A stretch of DNA of 64,000 nucleotides from positions 6,404,353 through 6,468,352 of the forward strand of contig CP054936.1 in NCBI GenBank assembly GCA_013364255.1. The letters run 5' to 3'. This DNA is from Streptomyces seoulensis. GTDB lineage: Bacteria > Actinomycetota > Actinomycetes > Streptomycetales > Streptomycetaceae. Numbering within the stretch: the stretch's first letter is position 1; each line of letters starts with the position of its first letter. Positions 22,986-33,874 of this stretch are shown here, one piece after another. The notes beneath the pieces were generated by a model, which was not told the DNA's origin, ran no database searches, and worked only from the letters and a program-made list of their open reading frames with translations. Position numbers and translations under genes: made by a program.

Positions 22986-25250
22986 TTGTCAAACACCGAA
23001 TTGACCGACGGTGAATTGCGACGGGAACAGGAATTCGTCGACGGTCTGTACGCACGGGTGGACGCGCTGCGCGGCGACACCGAGTCCTCCGTCGCCGACG
23101 CGCTCGCGCAGGGCGACAAGCCCCTGCAGGCCAGGCTGGAGCGGGACATCCTCGTCGCCGAGCGCTCCGGGCTGCTCGCCGCGCTGAACGCGGTGGACGG
23201 CTCCCTGTGCTTCGGCCGGATCGACCTCGCCGACGGCACCAGCCACCACATCGGCCGCATCGGCCTGCGCGCCGACGACGCCGAGCGCACGCCCGTCCTG
23301 ATCGACTGGCGGGCCGACGTCGCCCGCCCGTTCTACCTGGCCACCGGCCACACCCCGATGGGTCTCACCCGCCGTCGGCACATCTCCTCCGAGGGCCGCC
23401 GGGTCACCGCCCTGCACGACGAGATCCTCGATCTCGGCGACGCCACCCGCACCGGCCACGAGGACCCGACCGGCGACGCGGTGCTGCTGGCCGCGCTCGA
23501 CTCCGCGCGCACCGGCCGCATGGGCGACATCGTCCGCACCATCCAGGCCGACCAGGACCGCGTCATCCGCGCCCCGCACCGCGGCGTGCTGGTGGTGGAG
23601 GGCGGCCCCGGCACCGGCAAGACCGCCGTCGCCCTGCACCGCGCCGCCTACCTGCTCTACGAGCACCGCGAGCTGCTGGCCCGGCGGGCCGTCCTCATCG
23701 TCGGCCCCAACCCCGCCTTCCTCGGCTACATCGGCGAGGTGCTGCCCGCGCTCGGCGAGACCGGCGTCCTGCTGGCCACCGTGGGCGAGCTGTTCCCCGG
23801 GGTGAGGGCCACCGCCGCCGACACCCCCGAGGCCGCCGCCGTCAAGGGCCGCGCCGACATGGCCGACGTGCTCGCCGCCGTCGTACGGGACCGGCAGGCG
23901 CTGCCCGACCCGGTGATCGCCGTCGAGCACGACCGCGAGGTCCTGATGCTGGACGACGGCCTGGTGAACGTCGCCCGCGAACGCACCCGCGCCGCGAAGC
24001 TGCCGCACAACGCGGCCCGCGAGCACTTCGAGGGCCACATCCTGAACACGCTCACCGACATGGTCGCCGAACGCATCGGCACCGACCCCTACGACGGCTC
24101 CAACCTCCTCGACCCGAGCGACATCACCCAGATCCGCGACGAACTGGCCGAGAACCCCGAGGTGTGGTCGGCCATCGACCGGCTGTGGCCGCGGATCACC
24201 CCGAAGCGGCTGGTCGCGGATTTCCTCGCCGCGCCCGAGGGGTATCTCCCCGCCCCCGACGCCGCCGCGGTCCGCCGCCCGGTCACCCGCGCCTGGACCG
24301 TCGCCGACGTCCCCCTGCTGGACGAGGCCGCCGAACTGCTCGGCGAGGACGACCGGCTGCTGCGCGCCCGCGCCGAACGCGAGCGGGAGACGCAGATCGC
24401 CTACGCGCAGGGCGTCCTCGACGTGTCCTACGCCTCGCGGACCTACGAGTTCGACGACAAGGAGGACAGCGACCCGGACGCCTCCGAGGTGCTCTCCGCG
24501 CACGACATCATCGACGCGGAGCGGTTCGCCGAGCGGCACGAGGAGGACGACCACCGCAGCGCCGCCGAACGCGCGGCGGCCGACCGCACCTGGGCGTTCG
24601 GGCACATCATCGTGGACGAGGCCCAGGAGCTGTCGCCGATGGCGTGGCGGCTGCTGATGCGACGCAGCCCGACCCGCTCGATGACGCTGGTCGGCGACCC
24701 GGCGCAGACCGCCGAGGCGGCCGGCGTCGGCGCCTGGGCGGACATCCTCGACCCGTACGTCGGCGACCGCTGGGAGCACACCCGCCTCGACGTCAACTAC
24801 CGCACCCCGGCCGAGATCATGGACCTCGCGGCGGCCGTGGTCCGCGCCGAGCACCCGTCCTTCCGGCCGCCCAGCTCGGTCCGCTCCACGGGCGTACGGC
24901 CCTGGGCGCGCGCCACCGACGACCTGCCCGGCGCGGTGGAGAAGGCCGTCGCCGAACTCACCCCGGCCGAGGGCCGGCTCGCGGTGATCGCCCCGCGCGA
25001 CCTGCACCGGCGGCTGGCGGCGCGGCTGGACGGCGTGACGGCCGGCGCCGAGCCCGACCTGACCCGGCGGGTGGTCCTGCTCGACCCCCGCCAGGCCAAG
25101 GGCCTGGAGTTCGACTCCGTCCTGGTGGTAGAGCCCGCCCGCTACGGCACCAGCGACCTGTACGTGGCCCTGACCCGGGCCACCCAGCGGCTGGGCGTGG
25201 TGCACATGGAGGCGCTGCCTCCGGCCCTCGCCGAGGCGCTCGCCCGGTAG
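22986..25250 (+). CDS. HelD/HelR-like UvrD-family ATPase (RNA polymerase recycling factor candidate)
   Basis: 754 aa, cytosolic. Superfamily-1 helicase core with Walker A GGPGTGKTAVALHR (Lys212), Walker B HIIVDEAQELSPMAWRLL, SMTLVGDPAQTAEA, NYRTPAEIMDLA and a C-terminal VALTRATQRLGV. An N-terminal charged helical region (1-70, EQEFVDGLYARVDALRGDTE) resembles the coiled-coil arm that HelD inserts into RNA polymerase; the large insertion between Walker A and B also matches HelD rather than UvrD/PcrA. Such proteins release stalled RNAP, and the actinobacterial HelR branch protects it from rifamycins. Whether this is HelR or a house-keeping HelD is not decided here. TTG start with GGGAG 6 nt upstream; no in-frame ATG or GTG competes. 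Confidence 0.82.
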   Translation: MSNTELTDGELRREQEFVDGLYARVDALRGDTESSVADALAQGDKPLQARLERDILVAERSGLLAALNAVDGSLCFGRIDLADGTSHHIGRIGLRADDAERTPVLIDWRADVARPFYLATGHTPMGLTRRRHISSEGRRVTALHDEILDLGDATRTGHEDPTGDAVLLAALDSARTGRMGDIVRTIQADQDRVIRAPHRGVLVVEGGPGTGKTAVALHRAAYLLYEHRELLARRAVLIVGPNPAFLGYIGEVLPALGETGVLLATVGELFPGVRATAADTPEAAAVKGRADMADVLAAVVRDRQALPDPVIAVEHDREVLMLDDGLVNVARERTRAAKLPHNAAREHFEGHILNTLTDMVAERIGTDPYDGSNLLDPSDITQIRDELAENPEVWSAIDRLWPRITPKRLVADFLAAPEGYLPAPDAAAVRRPVTRAWTVADVPLLDEAAELLGEDDRLLRARAERERETQIAYAQGVLDVSYASRTYEFDDKEDSDPDASEVLSAHDIIDAERFAERHEEDDHRSAAERAAADRTWAFGHIIVDEAQELSPMAWRLLMRRSPTRSMTLVGDPAQTAEAAGVGAWADILDPYVGDRWEHTRLDVNYRTPAEIMDLAAAVVRAEHPSFRPPSSVRSTGVRPWARATDDLPGAVEKAVAELTPAEGRLAVIAPRDLHRRLAARLDGVTAGAEPDLTRRVVLLDPRQAKGLEFDSVLVVEPARYGTSDLYVALTRATQRLGVVHMEALPPALAEALAR

Positions 25251-25263
25251 GCGCGGACGTTCC

Positions 25264-25287
25264 GGGGGCCGCCGCTCCCGGGCCCCC
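25264..25287. terminator. Hairpin between convergent helD-like and glgB genes
   Basis: GGGGGCC (25264-25270) and GGCCCCC (25281-25287) form a 7-bp all-GC stem with a 10-nt loop in the 82-nt convergent gap. Confidence 0.5.
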
Positions 25288-25332
25288 GCCACCGCCCCGG
25301 ACCGCCTCCCGCGCGGGCGGCCGGCCGCGCCC

Positions 25333-28300
25333 TCACGCCGGCCGGAGCCACACCGTGCCCAGTGGGGGCAGGGTCAGGTGGACGCTGGCGGGGCGGCCGT
25401 GCCAGGGCTGGGGGTCCGGCTTGACCGGGTCCGGGCGGACCACGTCGCTCCCGCCGTAGCGGGCCGCGTCGGTGTTCAGGACCTCCCGCCAGGCGGGCAC
25501 GTCGTCGGGGACGCCGAGGCGGTAGTCCGGCCGCACCACCGGGGCCAGGTTCGACACCACCAGCAGCGGGGAGCCGTCCGCGTCGTAGCGCAGGAAGGCG
25601 AACACGTTGTCGTCGGCCGCGTCGCCGACGACCCACTGGAAGCCGTCCGGGTGCACGTCCCGCGACCACAGGGCCGGGGTGTCGCGGTAGACGGAGTTGA
25701 GGTCGCGGACCAGGTCGAGCACGCCCCGGTGGTCGGCGGCCGCGCCGTAGGCCGGGTCCAGCAGCCACCAGTCCGGGCCGCGCTCCTCGGACCACTCGGC
25801 GCCCTGCGCGAACTCCTGCCCCATGAACAGCAGTTGCTTGCCGGGATGCGACCACATCCAGGCGAGGTAGGCGCGCAGGTTGGCGCGCTGCTGCCACCAG
25901 TCGCCCGGCATCTTCGACACCAGCGAGCCCTTGCCGTGCACCACCTCGTCGTGCGAGATCGGCAGCACGTAGTTCTCGCTGTACGCGTACACCATCGAGA
26001 ACGTCATCTCGCCGTGGTGGAACCTGCGGTGGACCGGCTCGTGGCTCATGTACTCCAGCGAGTCGTGCATCCAGCCCATGTTCCACTTCAGCCCGAAGCC
26101 GAGCCCGCCGAAGCCGCTCGGGCCGCGGTGATGGGTGGCGCGGGTGACCCCGTCCCAGGCCGTCGACTCCTCCGCGACGGTCACCACGCCCGGCACCCTG
26201 CGGTACACGGTGGCGTTCATCTCCTGGAGGAACGCCACCGCGTCCAGGTTCTCCCGGCCGCCGTGCTCGTTGGGCCGCCACTGGCCCGGCTCGCGCGAGT
26301 AGTCCAGGTAGAGCATCGAGGCGACCGCGTCCACGCGCAGGCCGTCGATGTGGAACTCCTCGCACCAGTACACGGCGTTGGCGACCAGGAAGTTGCGCAC
26401 CTCGCGGCGGCCGAAGTCGAACTCCAGCGTGCCCCAGTCGGGATGGGCCGCGCGCAGCGGGTCCGAGTGCTCGTACAGCGGCCGCCCGTCGAACTCGGCG
26501 AGCGCCCACGCGTCGCGCGGGAAGTGCGCCGGCACCCAGTCCATGATCACGCCGATGCCGGCCCGGTGCAGCGCGTCCACCAGGTACTTGAAGTCGTCCG
26601 GGCTGCCCAGGCGTGCGGTCGGCGCGTAGAAGCCGGTGACCTGGTAGCCCCACGAGCCGCCGAAGGGGTGCTCGGCGACCGGCATCAGCTCCACGTGTGT
26701 GAAGCCCAGGTCCTTGACGTACGCGGGCAGTTGGGCGGCCAGTTCGCGGTAGGTCAGACCGGGCCGCCAGGACGGCAGGTGCACTTCGTACACCGAGAAC
26801 GGCGCCTCGTGCGCGGGCCGTTCGCCGCGGCGGGCGATCCACTCCTCGTCCTGCCACTCGTGGCGGGAGGCGGTGATGACCGACGAGGTGGCCGGCGGCA
26901 CCTCGGTACGGCGGGCCATCGGGTCCGCGCGCAGCGTCATGGAGCCGTCCGGCCGGGTGATCTCGAACTTGTACAGCTCGCCCTCGCCGATCCCGGGCAC
27001 GAACAGCTCCCACACGCCCGTCGCGCCCAGCGAGCGCATCGGGAACGCGGCGCCGTCCCAGAAGTTGAAGGTGCCGGCCACCCGCACGCCCCGCGCGTTG
27101 GGCGCCCACACCGCGAACCGGGTGCCCTCGACGCCCTGCTGGGTCGTCGGGTGCGCGCCGAGCGCCCGCCACAGCTCCTCGTGCCGTCCCTCGCCGATCA
27201 GGTGCAGGTCCAGCTCGCCCAGCGTCGGCAGGAAGCGGTACGCGTCCTCGGCGACCTGCACCGTCCCCGCGTACGCCACCTCCAGCCGGTACTCCGGTAC
27301 GTCGCCGAGCGGCAGCAGCCCCGAGAAGAAGCCGTCGCCGTCGTGCCGCAGCTCGACCTGGAGATCCCCGGCGACGACGGCGACACCGAGCGCGTACGGC
27401 TTGAACGCCCGCACCGCCACGCCGCCGGGCACGGGGTGCGCGCCGAGCACGGCGTGCGGATCGTGGTGCGTGCCGGTGAGCAGCCGCTCCCGGTCCAGGG
27501 TGTCCACGGCGGGCGAGACGCCCAGGGAGACCTCGGGGGAGACGGGGGAGACGGGGGAGAGGGGGGAGAGGGAGGGCGGGGTGTTCCGGGGAGCGACCGT
27601 CCCGTCCGCCGCGTGCCCGCCCGGCGTCCCGGCGGCGGAGGCCGCCCCGGCGGGCGCCTTCTTCGCGGCGGTCTTCTGCGCCACGGCCTTCTTCGTGCCG
27701 GTCTTCTTCGCGGCGGCCTTGTTCGTGACGGTCCTCTTCGCGGCGGCCGCGGCGTCCGGCGCGGCCTTCGCCGCCACTGCCTTCTCCGCCACGGCCTTTT
27801 CCGCGGGCGCCTTCCTGGCGGTGGTCTTCTTCGCGGCGGTGGTCTTCTTGGTGGCCGCCGTGTCCGGGAGGGCCTTCTGCGCGGTGGCTTTCTTGGTGAC
27901 GGTCTTCGCCGCGACCGCCTTGTCAGCCGCTGTCCTGCGGGCGGGCGTCTTCTTGGCGGCGGCGGTCTTCTTGGCAGCCGTCGTGTCCGGGGTCGCCTTC
28001 TGCGCGGCGGCCTTCTTGGTGACGGTCTTGGCCGCGACCGTCTTCTCGGTGACCGTCTTGGCGGCGGGGGCCTTCTTCGCGGCGGTGGGGGCCTTCTTGG
28101 CAGCCGCCGTGTCCGGGGTCGCCCTCCGCGCCGCGGCCTTCGTGGTGACGGCCTTCTTCGTGACGGCGGCCTTCTTCGTGACGGCCTTCTTCGCGGCGGC
28201 CTCGCGGGCGGGAGCCGTCCGCGTCGCCGGGGGCGTCTTCTTCGCGGCCTTCTTGGCGGCCGCCGGCGGTTCGGCGCCGGCGGCCTGGGCCGTCCGCTGG

Positions 28301-28335
28301 GGATCCGGACCGCTGGACGGGGGACGGGCAGTCAC
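25333..28335 (-). CDS. glgB: 1,4-alpha-glucan branching enzyme with Lys/Ala-rich N-terminal extension
   Basis: 1000 aa; typical GlgB is 630-780. Residues from about 280 on are a complete GH13_9 enzyme: two N-terminal modules (DRERLLTGTHHDPHAVLGAH; FAVWAPNARGVRVAGTFNFW), then the barrel with nucleophile Asp669 (GLRVDAVASMLYLDYSRE), acid/base Glu722 (VTVAEEST) and LPISHDEVVHGKGS. Residues 27-235 are histone-H1-like: Lys/Ala/Thr/Pro repeats (AAKKAP, TVTKKA), with ATPDTAAAKK-type units every 42 residues, then a Ser/Pro linker. The extension appears genuinely translated: GAGGAGG lies 8 nt before the GTG at 28335 and no internal start has one. It creates alpha-1,6 branches on the glucan made by GlgE. 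Last gene of the glgE-treS-mak-glgB series, 54 nt after mak. The extension may bind DNA, RNA or the anionic polymer surface. Confidence 0.93.
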   Translation of the reverse strand: MTARPPSSGPDPQRTAQAAGAEPPAAAKKAAKKTPPATRTAPAREAAAKKAVTKKAAVTKKAVTTKAAARRATPDTAAAKKAPTAAKKAPAAKTVTEKTVAAKTVTKKAAAQKATPDTTAAKKTAAAKKTPARRTAADKAVAAKTVTKKATAQKALPDTAATKKTTAAKKTTARKAPAEKAVAEKAVAAKAAPDAAAAAKRTVTNKAAAKKTGTKKAVAQKTAAKKAPAGAASAAGTPGGHAADGTVAPRNTPPSLSPLSPVSPVSPEVSLGVSPAVDTLDRERLLTGTHHDPHAVLGAHPVPGGVAVRAFKPYALGVAVVAGDLQVELRHDGDGFFSGLLPLGDVPEYRLEVAYAGTVQVAEDAYRFLPTLGELDLHLIGEGRHEELWRALGAHPTTQQGVEGTRFAVWAPNARGVRVAGTFNFWDGAAFPMRSLGATGVWELFVPGIGEGELYKFEITRPDGSMTLRADPMARRTEVPPATSSVITASRHEWQDEEWIARRGERPAHEAPFSVYEVHLPSWRPGLTYRELAAQLPAYVKDLGFTHVELMPVAEHPFGGSWGYQVTGFYAPTARLGSPDDFKYLVDALHRAGIGVIMDWVPAHFPRDAWALAEFDGRPLYEHSDPLRAAHPDWGTLEFDFGRREVRNFLVANAVYWCEEFHIDGLRVDAVASMLYLDYSREPGQWRPNEHGGRENLDAVAFLQEMNATVYRRVPGVVTVAEESTAWDGVTRATHHRGPSGFGGLGFGLKWNMGWMHDSLEYMSHEPVHRRFHHGEMTFSMVYAYSENYVLPISHDEVVHGKGSLVSKMPGDWWQQRANLRAYLAWMWSHPGKQLLFMGQEFAQGAEWSEERGPDWWLLDPAYGAAADHRGVLDLVRDLNSVYRDTPALWSRDVHPDGFQWVVGDAADDNVFAFLRYDADGSPLLVVSNLAPVVRPDYRLGVPDDVPAWREVLNTDAARYGGSDVVRPDPVKPDPQPWHGRPASVHLTLPPLGTVWLRPA
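27631..28257 (-). repeat. Minisatellite coding the GlgB Lys/Ala-rich tail
   Basis: Within glgB codons 27-235. Units bearing GTGTCCGGGGTCGCC or close variants recur at about 28110, 27984 and 27858, that is every 126 bp (42 codons), with a weaker fourth. Short sub-repeats of CTTCTTGGCGGC type fill the rest. Such arrays expand and shrink by slippage, so length should vary between strains. Confidence 0.7.
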
Positions 28336-28389
28336 GGGCGGAGCCTCCTCGGCGCAGGACAGGACAGATCGGATGCGGTGGTGCGTGGG

Positions 28390-29832
28390 TCAGCGGACGT
28401 CGGCCCCGGCGCCGGCCCCGGCGTCGGCCTCCGTGTCGGTGGCCAGCCGCCGTACGGCGGACAGCGGCACCGGAAGCCAGTCGGGGCGGTGCCGGGCCTC
28501 GTAGACGACCTCGTAGATCGCCTTGTCCGTCTCGTAGGCCCGCAGCAGCACCGGGTCGGTGCGCGGGTCGTGCCCGCCGGCCTCGGCGTACCCGGCGCAG
28601 AACGCGGCCCGGCAGGCCGCCGCCCAGGCCGGGGCGGGCGGGCCGCCGGCCGAGTGCGCCGCGTAGTCGAAGGAGCGCAGCATCCCGGCGACGTCCCGCG
28701 CCACCGGCTGCGCCATCCGCCGCTCGGCCAGCGGCTTCGCCGGCTCGCCCTCGAAGTCGATCAGCGACCACTGGCCGGACGCCGAGCGCAGGCACTGCCC
28801 GAGGTGGAGGTCGCCGTGCACGCGCTGGGCGGTCCAGGTGTGGCCCTCGGCGGCGAGATCGGCCAGCGCGTCGAAGGCGGACTGCAACCCGGGGGCGTAC
28901 GGCCGCAGCGCGGGCACCGCCTGCGCGGCCGCCTGGAGCCGCTCGGTCATGCCGTCGACCAGCGACTGGACCTGGAGGTGGGCCAGGGTGACCGTGGGCA
29001 GCGCCCGGGCCAGCGCGGTGTGCACCTCGGCCGTCGCACGGCCCAGCGCCCGCGCCTCCGCGCTGAAGTCCTCGCCCTTGGCCAGCCCGCGCAGCGCCAG
29101 CTCCCAGCCGTCGGTGGCGCCCTGCACGAACGGCTGGAGCACGCCGAGCAGGTACGACTCGTCGGCCACCTCCGCACTCATCCAGGCGGTCGGCGGGGGC
29201 ACCCGGGGGCAGCCCTCGCGGGCCAGCGCCAGCGGCAGTTCCAGGTCCGGGTTGACGCCCGGCAGGACGCGGCGCAGGAGCTTGAGGATGAACGCGTCCC
29301 CGTATATCACCGACGAGTTGGACTGCTCGGCGGTCACCAGCCGGGGCACCAGGTCGGAACGTATCTCCTCGCGCCGCTCGAAGCGCAGCCCGCCGACGCG
29401 GGCCTGGGCGCGCAGCGCCTCCAGGATCACTTCGGCGGGCCGGGGGTCGTACAGGGCCTCGTACACGGTGCGGCCGGCGAGCGGGCCCTCGTGGACGTGG
29501 CCGATCAGCGCGGGCGCCAGCCTCGGCGGCAGCGCCTCGCGCACGCCTATGAGCAGCTGGTAGCAGTCGCCGGGGTGCGGGACGCCGCCGCCCTGCACGG
29601 GCGGCAGCGGCTGGTGGGCGCGCACCAGCAGGTGGTACAGGCCCAGCTTCGCGTCCAAGGGCAGCAGCTCGGTGGCCGCGACCAGCGAGAACCCGGTGAC
29701 CGGCCGCCCCTTGCCCGCGAACCAGCGCTGCCGGGGCAGCCACTCCCGCAGCAGCGGGTCGAGCGAGGCCAGGAGGCCGGGACCGCCGGTGGCGGCGGAG
29801 CGGGTGACGGCTTGCGGCGTCGCTTCCGACAT
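28390..29832 (-). CDS. mak: Maltokinase
   Basis: 480 aa. Phosphorylates maltose with ATP to maltose-1-phosphate, the substrate of GlgE. N-terminal cap (LLREWLPRQRWFAGKGRPVT) plus an aminoglycoside-kinase-like fold with catalytic Asp341 in RVHGDLHLGQCL and metal-binding Asp in SLIDFEGEPAKPLAERR. ATG at 29832, no convincing ribosome site. Lies between treS and glgB on the same strand; the 188-nt gap to treS is occupied by strong hairpins (29881-29964), so its expression may be partly uncoupled. In mycobacteria the equivalent protein forms a complex with TreS. Confidence 0.93.
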   Translation of the reverse strand: MSEATPQAVTRSAATGGPGLLASLDPLLREWLPRQRWFAGKGRPVTGFSLVAATELLPLDAKLGLYHLLVRAHQPLPPVQGGGVPHPGDCYQLLIGVREALPPRLAPALIGHVHEGPLAGRTVYEALYDPRPAEVILEALRAQARVGGLRFERREEIRSDLVPRLVTAEQSNSSVIYGDAFILKLLRRVLPGVNPDLELPLALAREGCPRVPPPTAWMSAEVADESYLLGVLQPFVQGATDGWELALRGLAKGEDFSAEARALGRATAEVHTALARALPTVTLAHLQVQSLVDGMTERLQAAAQAVPALRPYAPGLQSAFDALADLAAEGHTWTAQRVHGDLHLGQCLRSASGQWSLIDFEGEPAKPLAERRMAQPVARDVAGMLRSFDYAAHSAGGPPAPAWAAACRAAFCAGYAEAGGHDPRTDPVLLRAYETDKAIYEVVYEARHRPDWLPVPLSAVRRLATDTEADAGAGAGADVR

Positions 29833-29880
29833 GGCGTCGCGTCCAATCGCTGGTCGGGTGTGACTCACGCGTGCCCACAG

Positions 29881-29964
29881 GCGGGGCGGCGGAAACCGCC
29901 CCGCCCGGGGGCCGGGGCCCCGCGTCCGGATCACGTCGGGGATCGTCCGCCGCCTCCGGACGCG
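29881..29964 (-). terminator. Intra-cluster hairpins between treS and mak
   Basis: GCGGGGCGG-CGGAAA-CCGCCCCGC (29881-29904) is a perfect 9-bp stem. CGCGTCCGGA (29921-29930) and TCCGGACGCG (29955-29964) pair over a 24-nt loop. These could terminate or attenuate the leftward glgE-treS transcript before mak, or protect processed mRNA ends. Confidence 0.6.
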
Positions 29965-30020
29965 GGCGGGCCCGCGTCCGGGCGGAGGCCGGCGGTCCCG
30001 GCCCCGCGCGGAGCGGCGGG

Positions 30021-31720
<1,700 letters not shown>

Positions 31721-31724
<4 letters not shown>

Positions 31725-33874
31725 ATGGTGGGTGACCCTCCGATCTGCGGGTTGGACGGTCGCAGAACCGTGCCGTGCTCGTCCGGGGACCGGCCCCCGG
31801 GCTCGGGGCCGACGACGAGGACGTGTGCCCCGCCCGGTCCGAGACGCACATAGTTGGCCCTGCCCCAGTGATAGGTCTCGCCGGTGAGCTCGTCGCGGAC
31901 CGGCACCGACTCGTGCCATTCCAGGCCGAGTTGCGGCATGTCCAACGAGACCGTGGCCTCCTGGGTGTGGTGCGGGTCGAGGTTGGCGACCACCAGAACC
32001 GTGTTCGATCCGCTCCGCTTCGAGTACGCGATCACGGCGTCGTTGTCGGCGTGGTGGAAGCGCAGATCGCGCAGCCGGTGCAGGGCGGGGTTGCGGCGGC
32101 GGATGTCGTTGAGGCGGGTGACGAGGGGGGCGATGGAGCGGCCCTCGCGTTCGGCGGCGGCCCAGTCGCGGGGTTTGAGCTGGTACTTCTCGGAGTCGAG
32201 GTATTCCTCGCCGCCCTGCCTGAGGGGGGTGTTCTCGCAGAGTTCGTAGCCGCTGTAGATGCCCCAGGAGGGGGCGAGGGTGGCGGCGAGGACGGCGCGG
32301 ACCTCGAAGGCGGGGCGGCCGCCGTGCTGGAGGTAGGCGTGCAGGATGTCGGGGGTGTTGGGGAAGAAGTTGGGCCGCATGTAGGAGGCGGCCTCCCCCG
32401 ACAGTTCGGTGAGGTACTCCGTCAGTTCCTCTTTGGTGGTGCGCCAGGTGAAGTAGGTGTAGGACTGCTGGAAGCCGATCTGGGCCAGGGTGTGCATCAT
32501 CGCGGGGCGGGTGAACGCCTCGGCCAGGAAGATCACGTCGGGGTCGGCGGTGTTGATCTCGCCGATGACGCGTTCCCAGAAGACCACCGGTTTGGTGTGG
32601 GGGTTGTCGACGCGGAAGATCCGCACGCCGTGGTCCATCCAGTGCCGCAGCACCCGTACCGTCTCCTCGACGAGGCCGTCGAGGTCGGCGTCGAAGGCGA
32701 TGGGGTAGATGTCCTGGTACTTCTTGGGCGGGTTCTCGGCGTAGGCGATGGTGCCGTCGGGGCGGTGGTGGAACCACTCGGGGTGTTTGTGGACCCAGGG
32801 GTGGTCGGGGGAGCACTGGAGGGCGAAGTCGAGGGCGATCTCCATGCCGAGTTCGCGGGCGCGGGCGACGAAGGCGTCGAAGTCGTCCAGGGTGCCGAGC
32901 GCGGGGTGGATCGCGTCGTGGCCGCCCTCGGGGGAGCCGATCGCCCAGGGCACGCCGACGTCGTCGGGGCCGGCGGTGAGGGTGTTGTTGGGGCCCTTGC
33001 GGTAGGTGGTGCCGATGGGGTGGATGGGGGGGAGGTAGACGACGTCGAAGCCCATCGCGGCGATGGCGGGCAGGCGGCGGGCGGCGGTGGTGAAGGTGCC
33101 GTGCGGCTGCTCGGGGGTGCCCTCGGAGCGGGGGAAGAACTCGTACCAGGCGCCGTACAGGGCGCGCTCGCGTTCGACCTGGAGGGGCAGCGGGTCGGAG
33201 GAGGTGACCAGCTCGCGCAGGGGATGGCGGGCCAGCACCGCGGCCACCTCCGGCGTCAGCGCCGCCGCCAGCCGGGAGGCGGCCGGGCGGCCCTCGTCGC
33301 GCAGGGCGGCCGCGGCGGCCAGGACGGCGGCCCGCCCCTCGTCGTCCTCGGGCACGCCGTCGGCGGCCCGCTCGTGCAGCCGGGCGCCCTCCTCCAGCAC
33401 CAGCGCGGTGTCGATCCCCGCCGGGATCTTGATCTTCGCGTGGTGGCGCCAGGTGGCGATCGGATCGCTCCAGGCCTCCACCGCGTACGTCCAGCGGCCG
33501 GGCTCCCCGGGGGTGACGGCGGCGCCCCAGCGGTCGGTGCCGGGGGCCAGTTCACGCATCGGCGTCCACGGTCCCGGGCGGCCCTCGGGGTCGCGCAGGA
33601 CGACGTCGGCGGCCACCGCGTCGTGGCCCTCGCGGAACACCGTGGCGGTGATCTCGAACGACTCGCCGGTCACCGCCTTCGCGGGCCGGCGGCCGTGCTG
33701 GACGACCGGCCGGACGTCCAGCACGGGGATCCGGCCGACGGCGGTGGCCGTTCCCGCGGGGGTGTCCCGCGGCGACGGGTGTGCTCCGGGCGCCCCGGCG
33801 GCGGTCTGTGGACCGGCGTCGCGTGGGCGCTTGCTGGTGGTGCCGGGTGGTGCCGGGTGGTGCGTGGCGGGCAT
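31721..33874 (-). CDS. glgE: Alpha-1,4-glucan:maltose-1-phosphate maltosyltransferase
   Basis: 717 aa. Transfers maltosyl units from maltose-1-phosphate to growing alpha-1,4-glucan. GH13_3 barrel with nucleophile Asp423 (FRVDNPHTKP) and acid/base Glu452 (FLAEAFTRP); these equal Asp394/Glu423 of S. coelicolor GlgE1 with a constant offset of 29, so the N-terminus is about 29 residues longer than that enzyme. The extra part is Pro/Thr/Ala-rich and partly a CCGGGTGGTG microrepeat (33840-33865). ATG at 33874 with AGGAG about 6 nt upstream; the open frame beyond it to 34018 lacks a start signal. First gene of the series, divergent from glgP across 611 bp. Confidence 0.96.

Noticed and set aside
31725..32816. 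Long N-terminal extension of treS
   Set aside because: It would overlap glgE in another frame for over 1 kb. The ATGA junction at 31721-31724 explains both genes.
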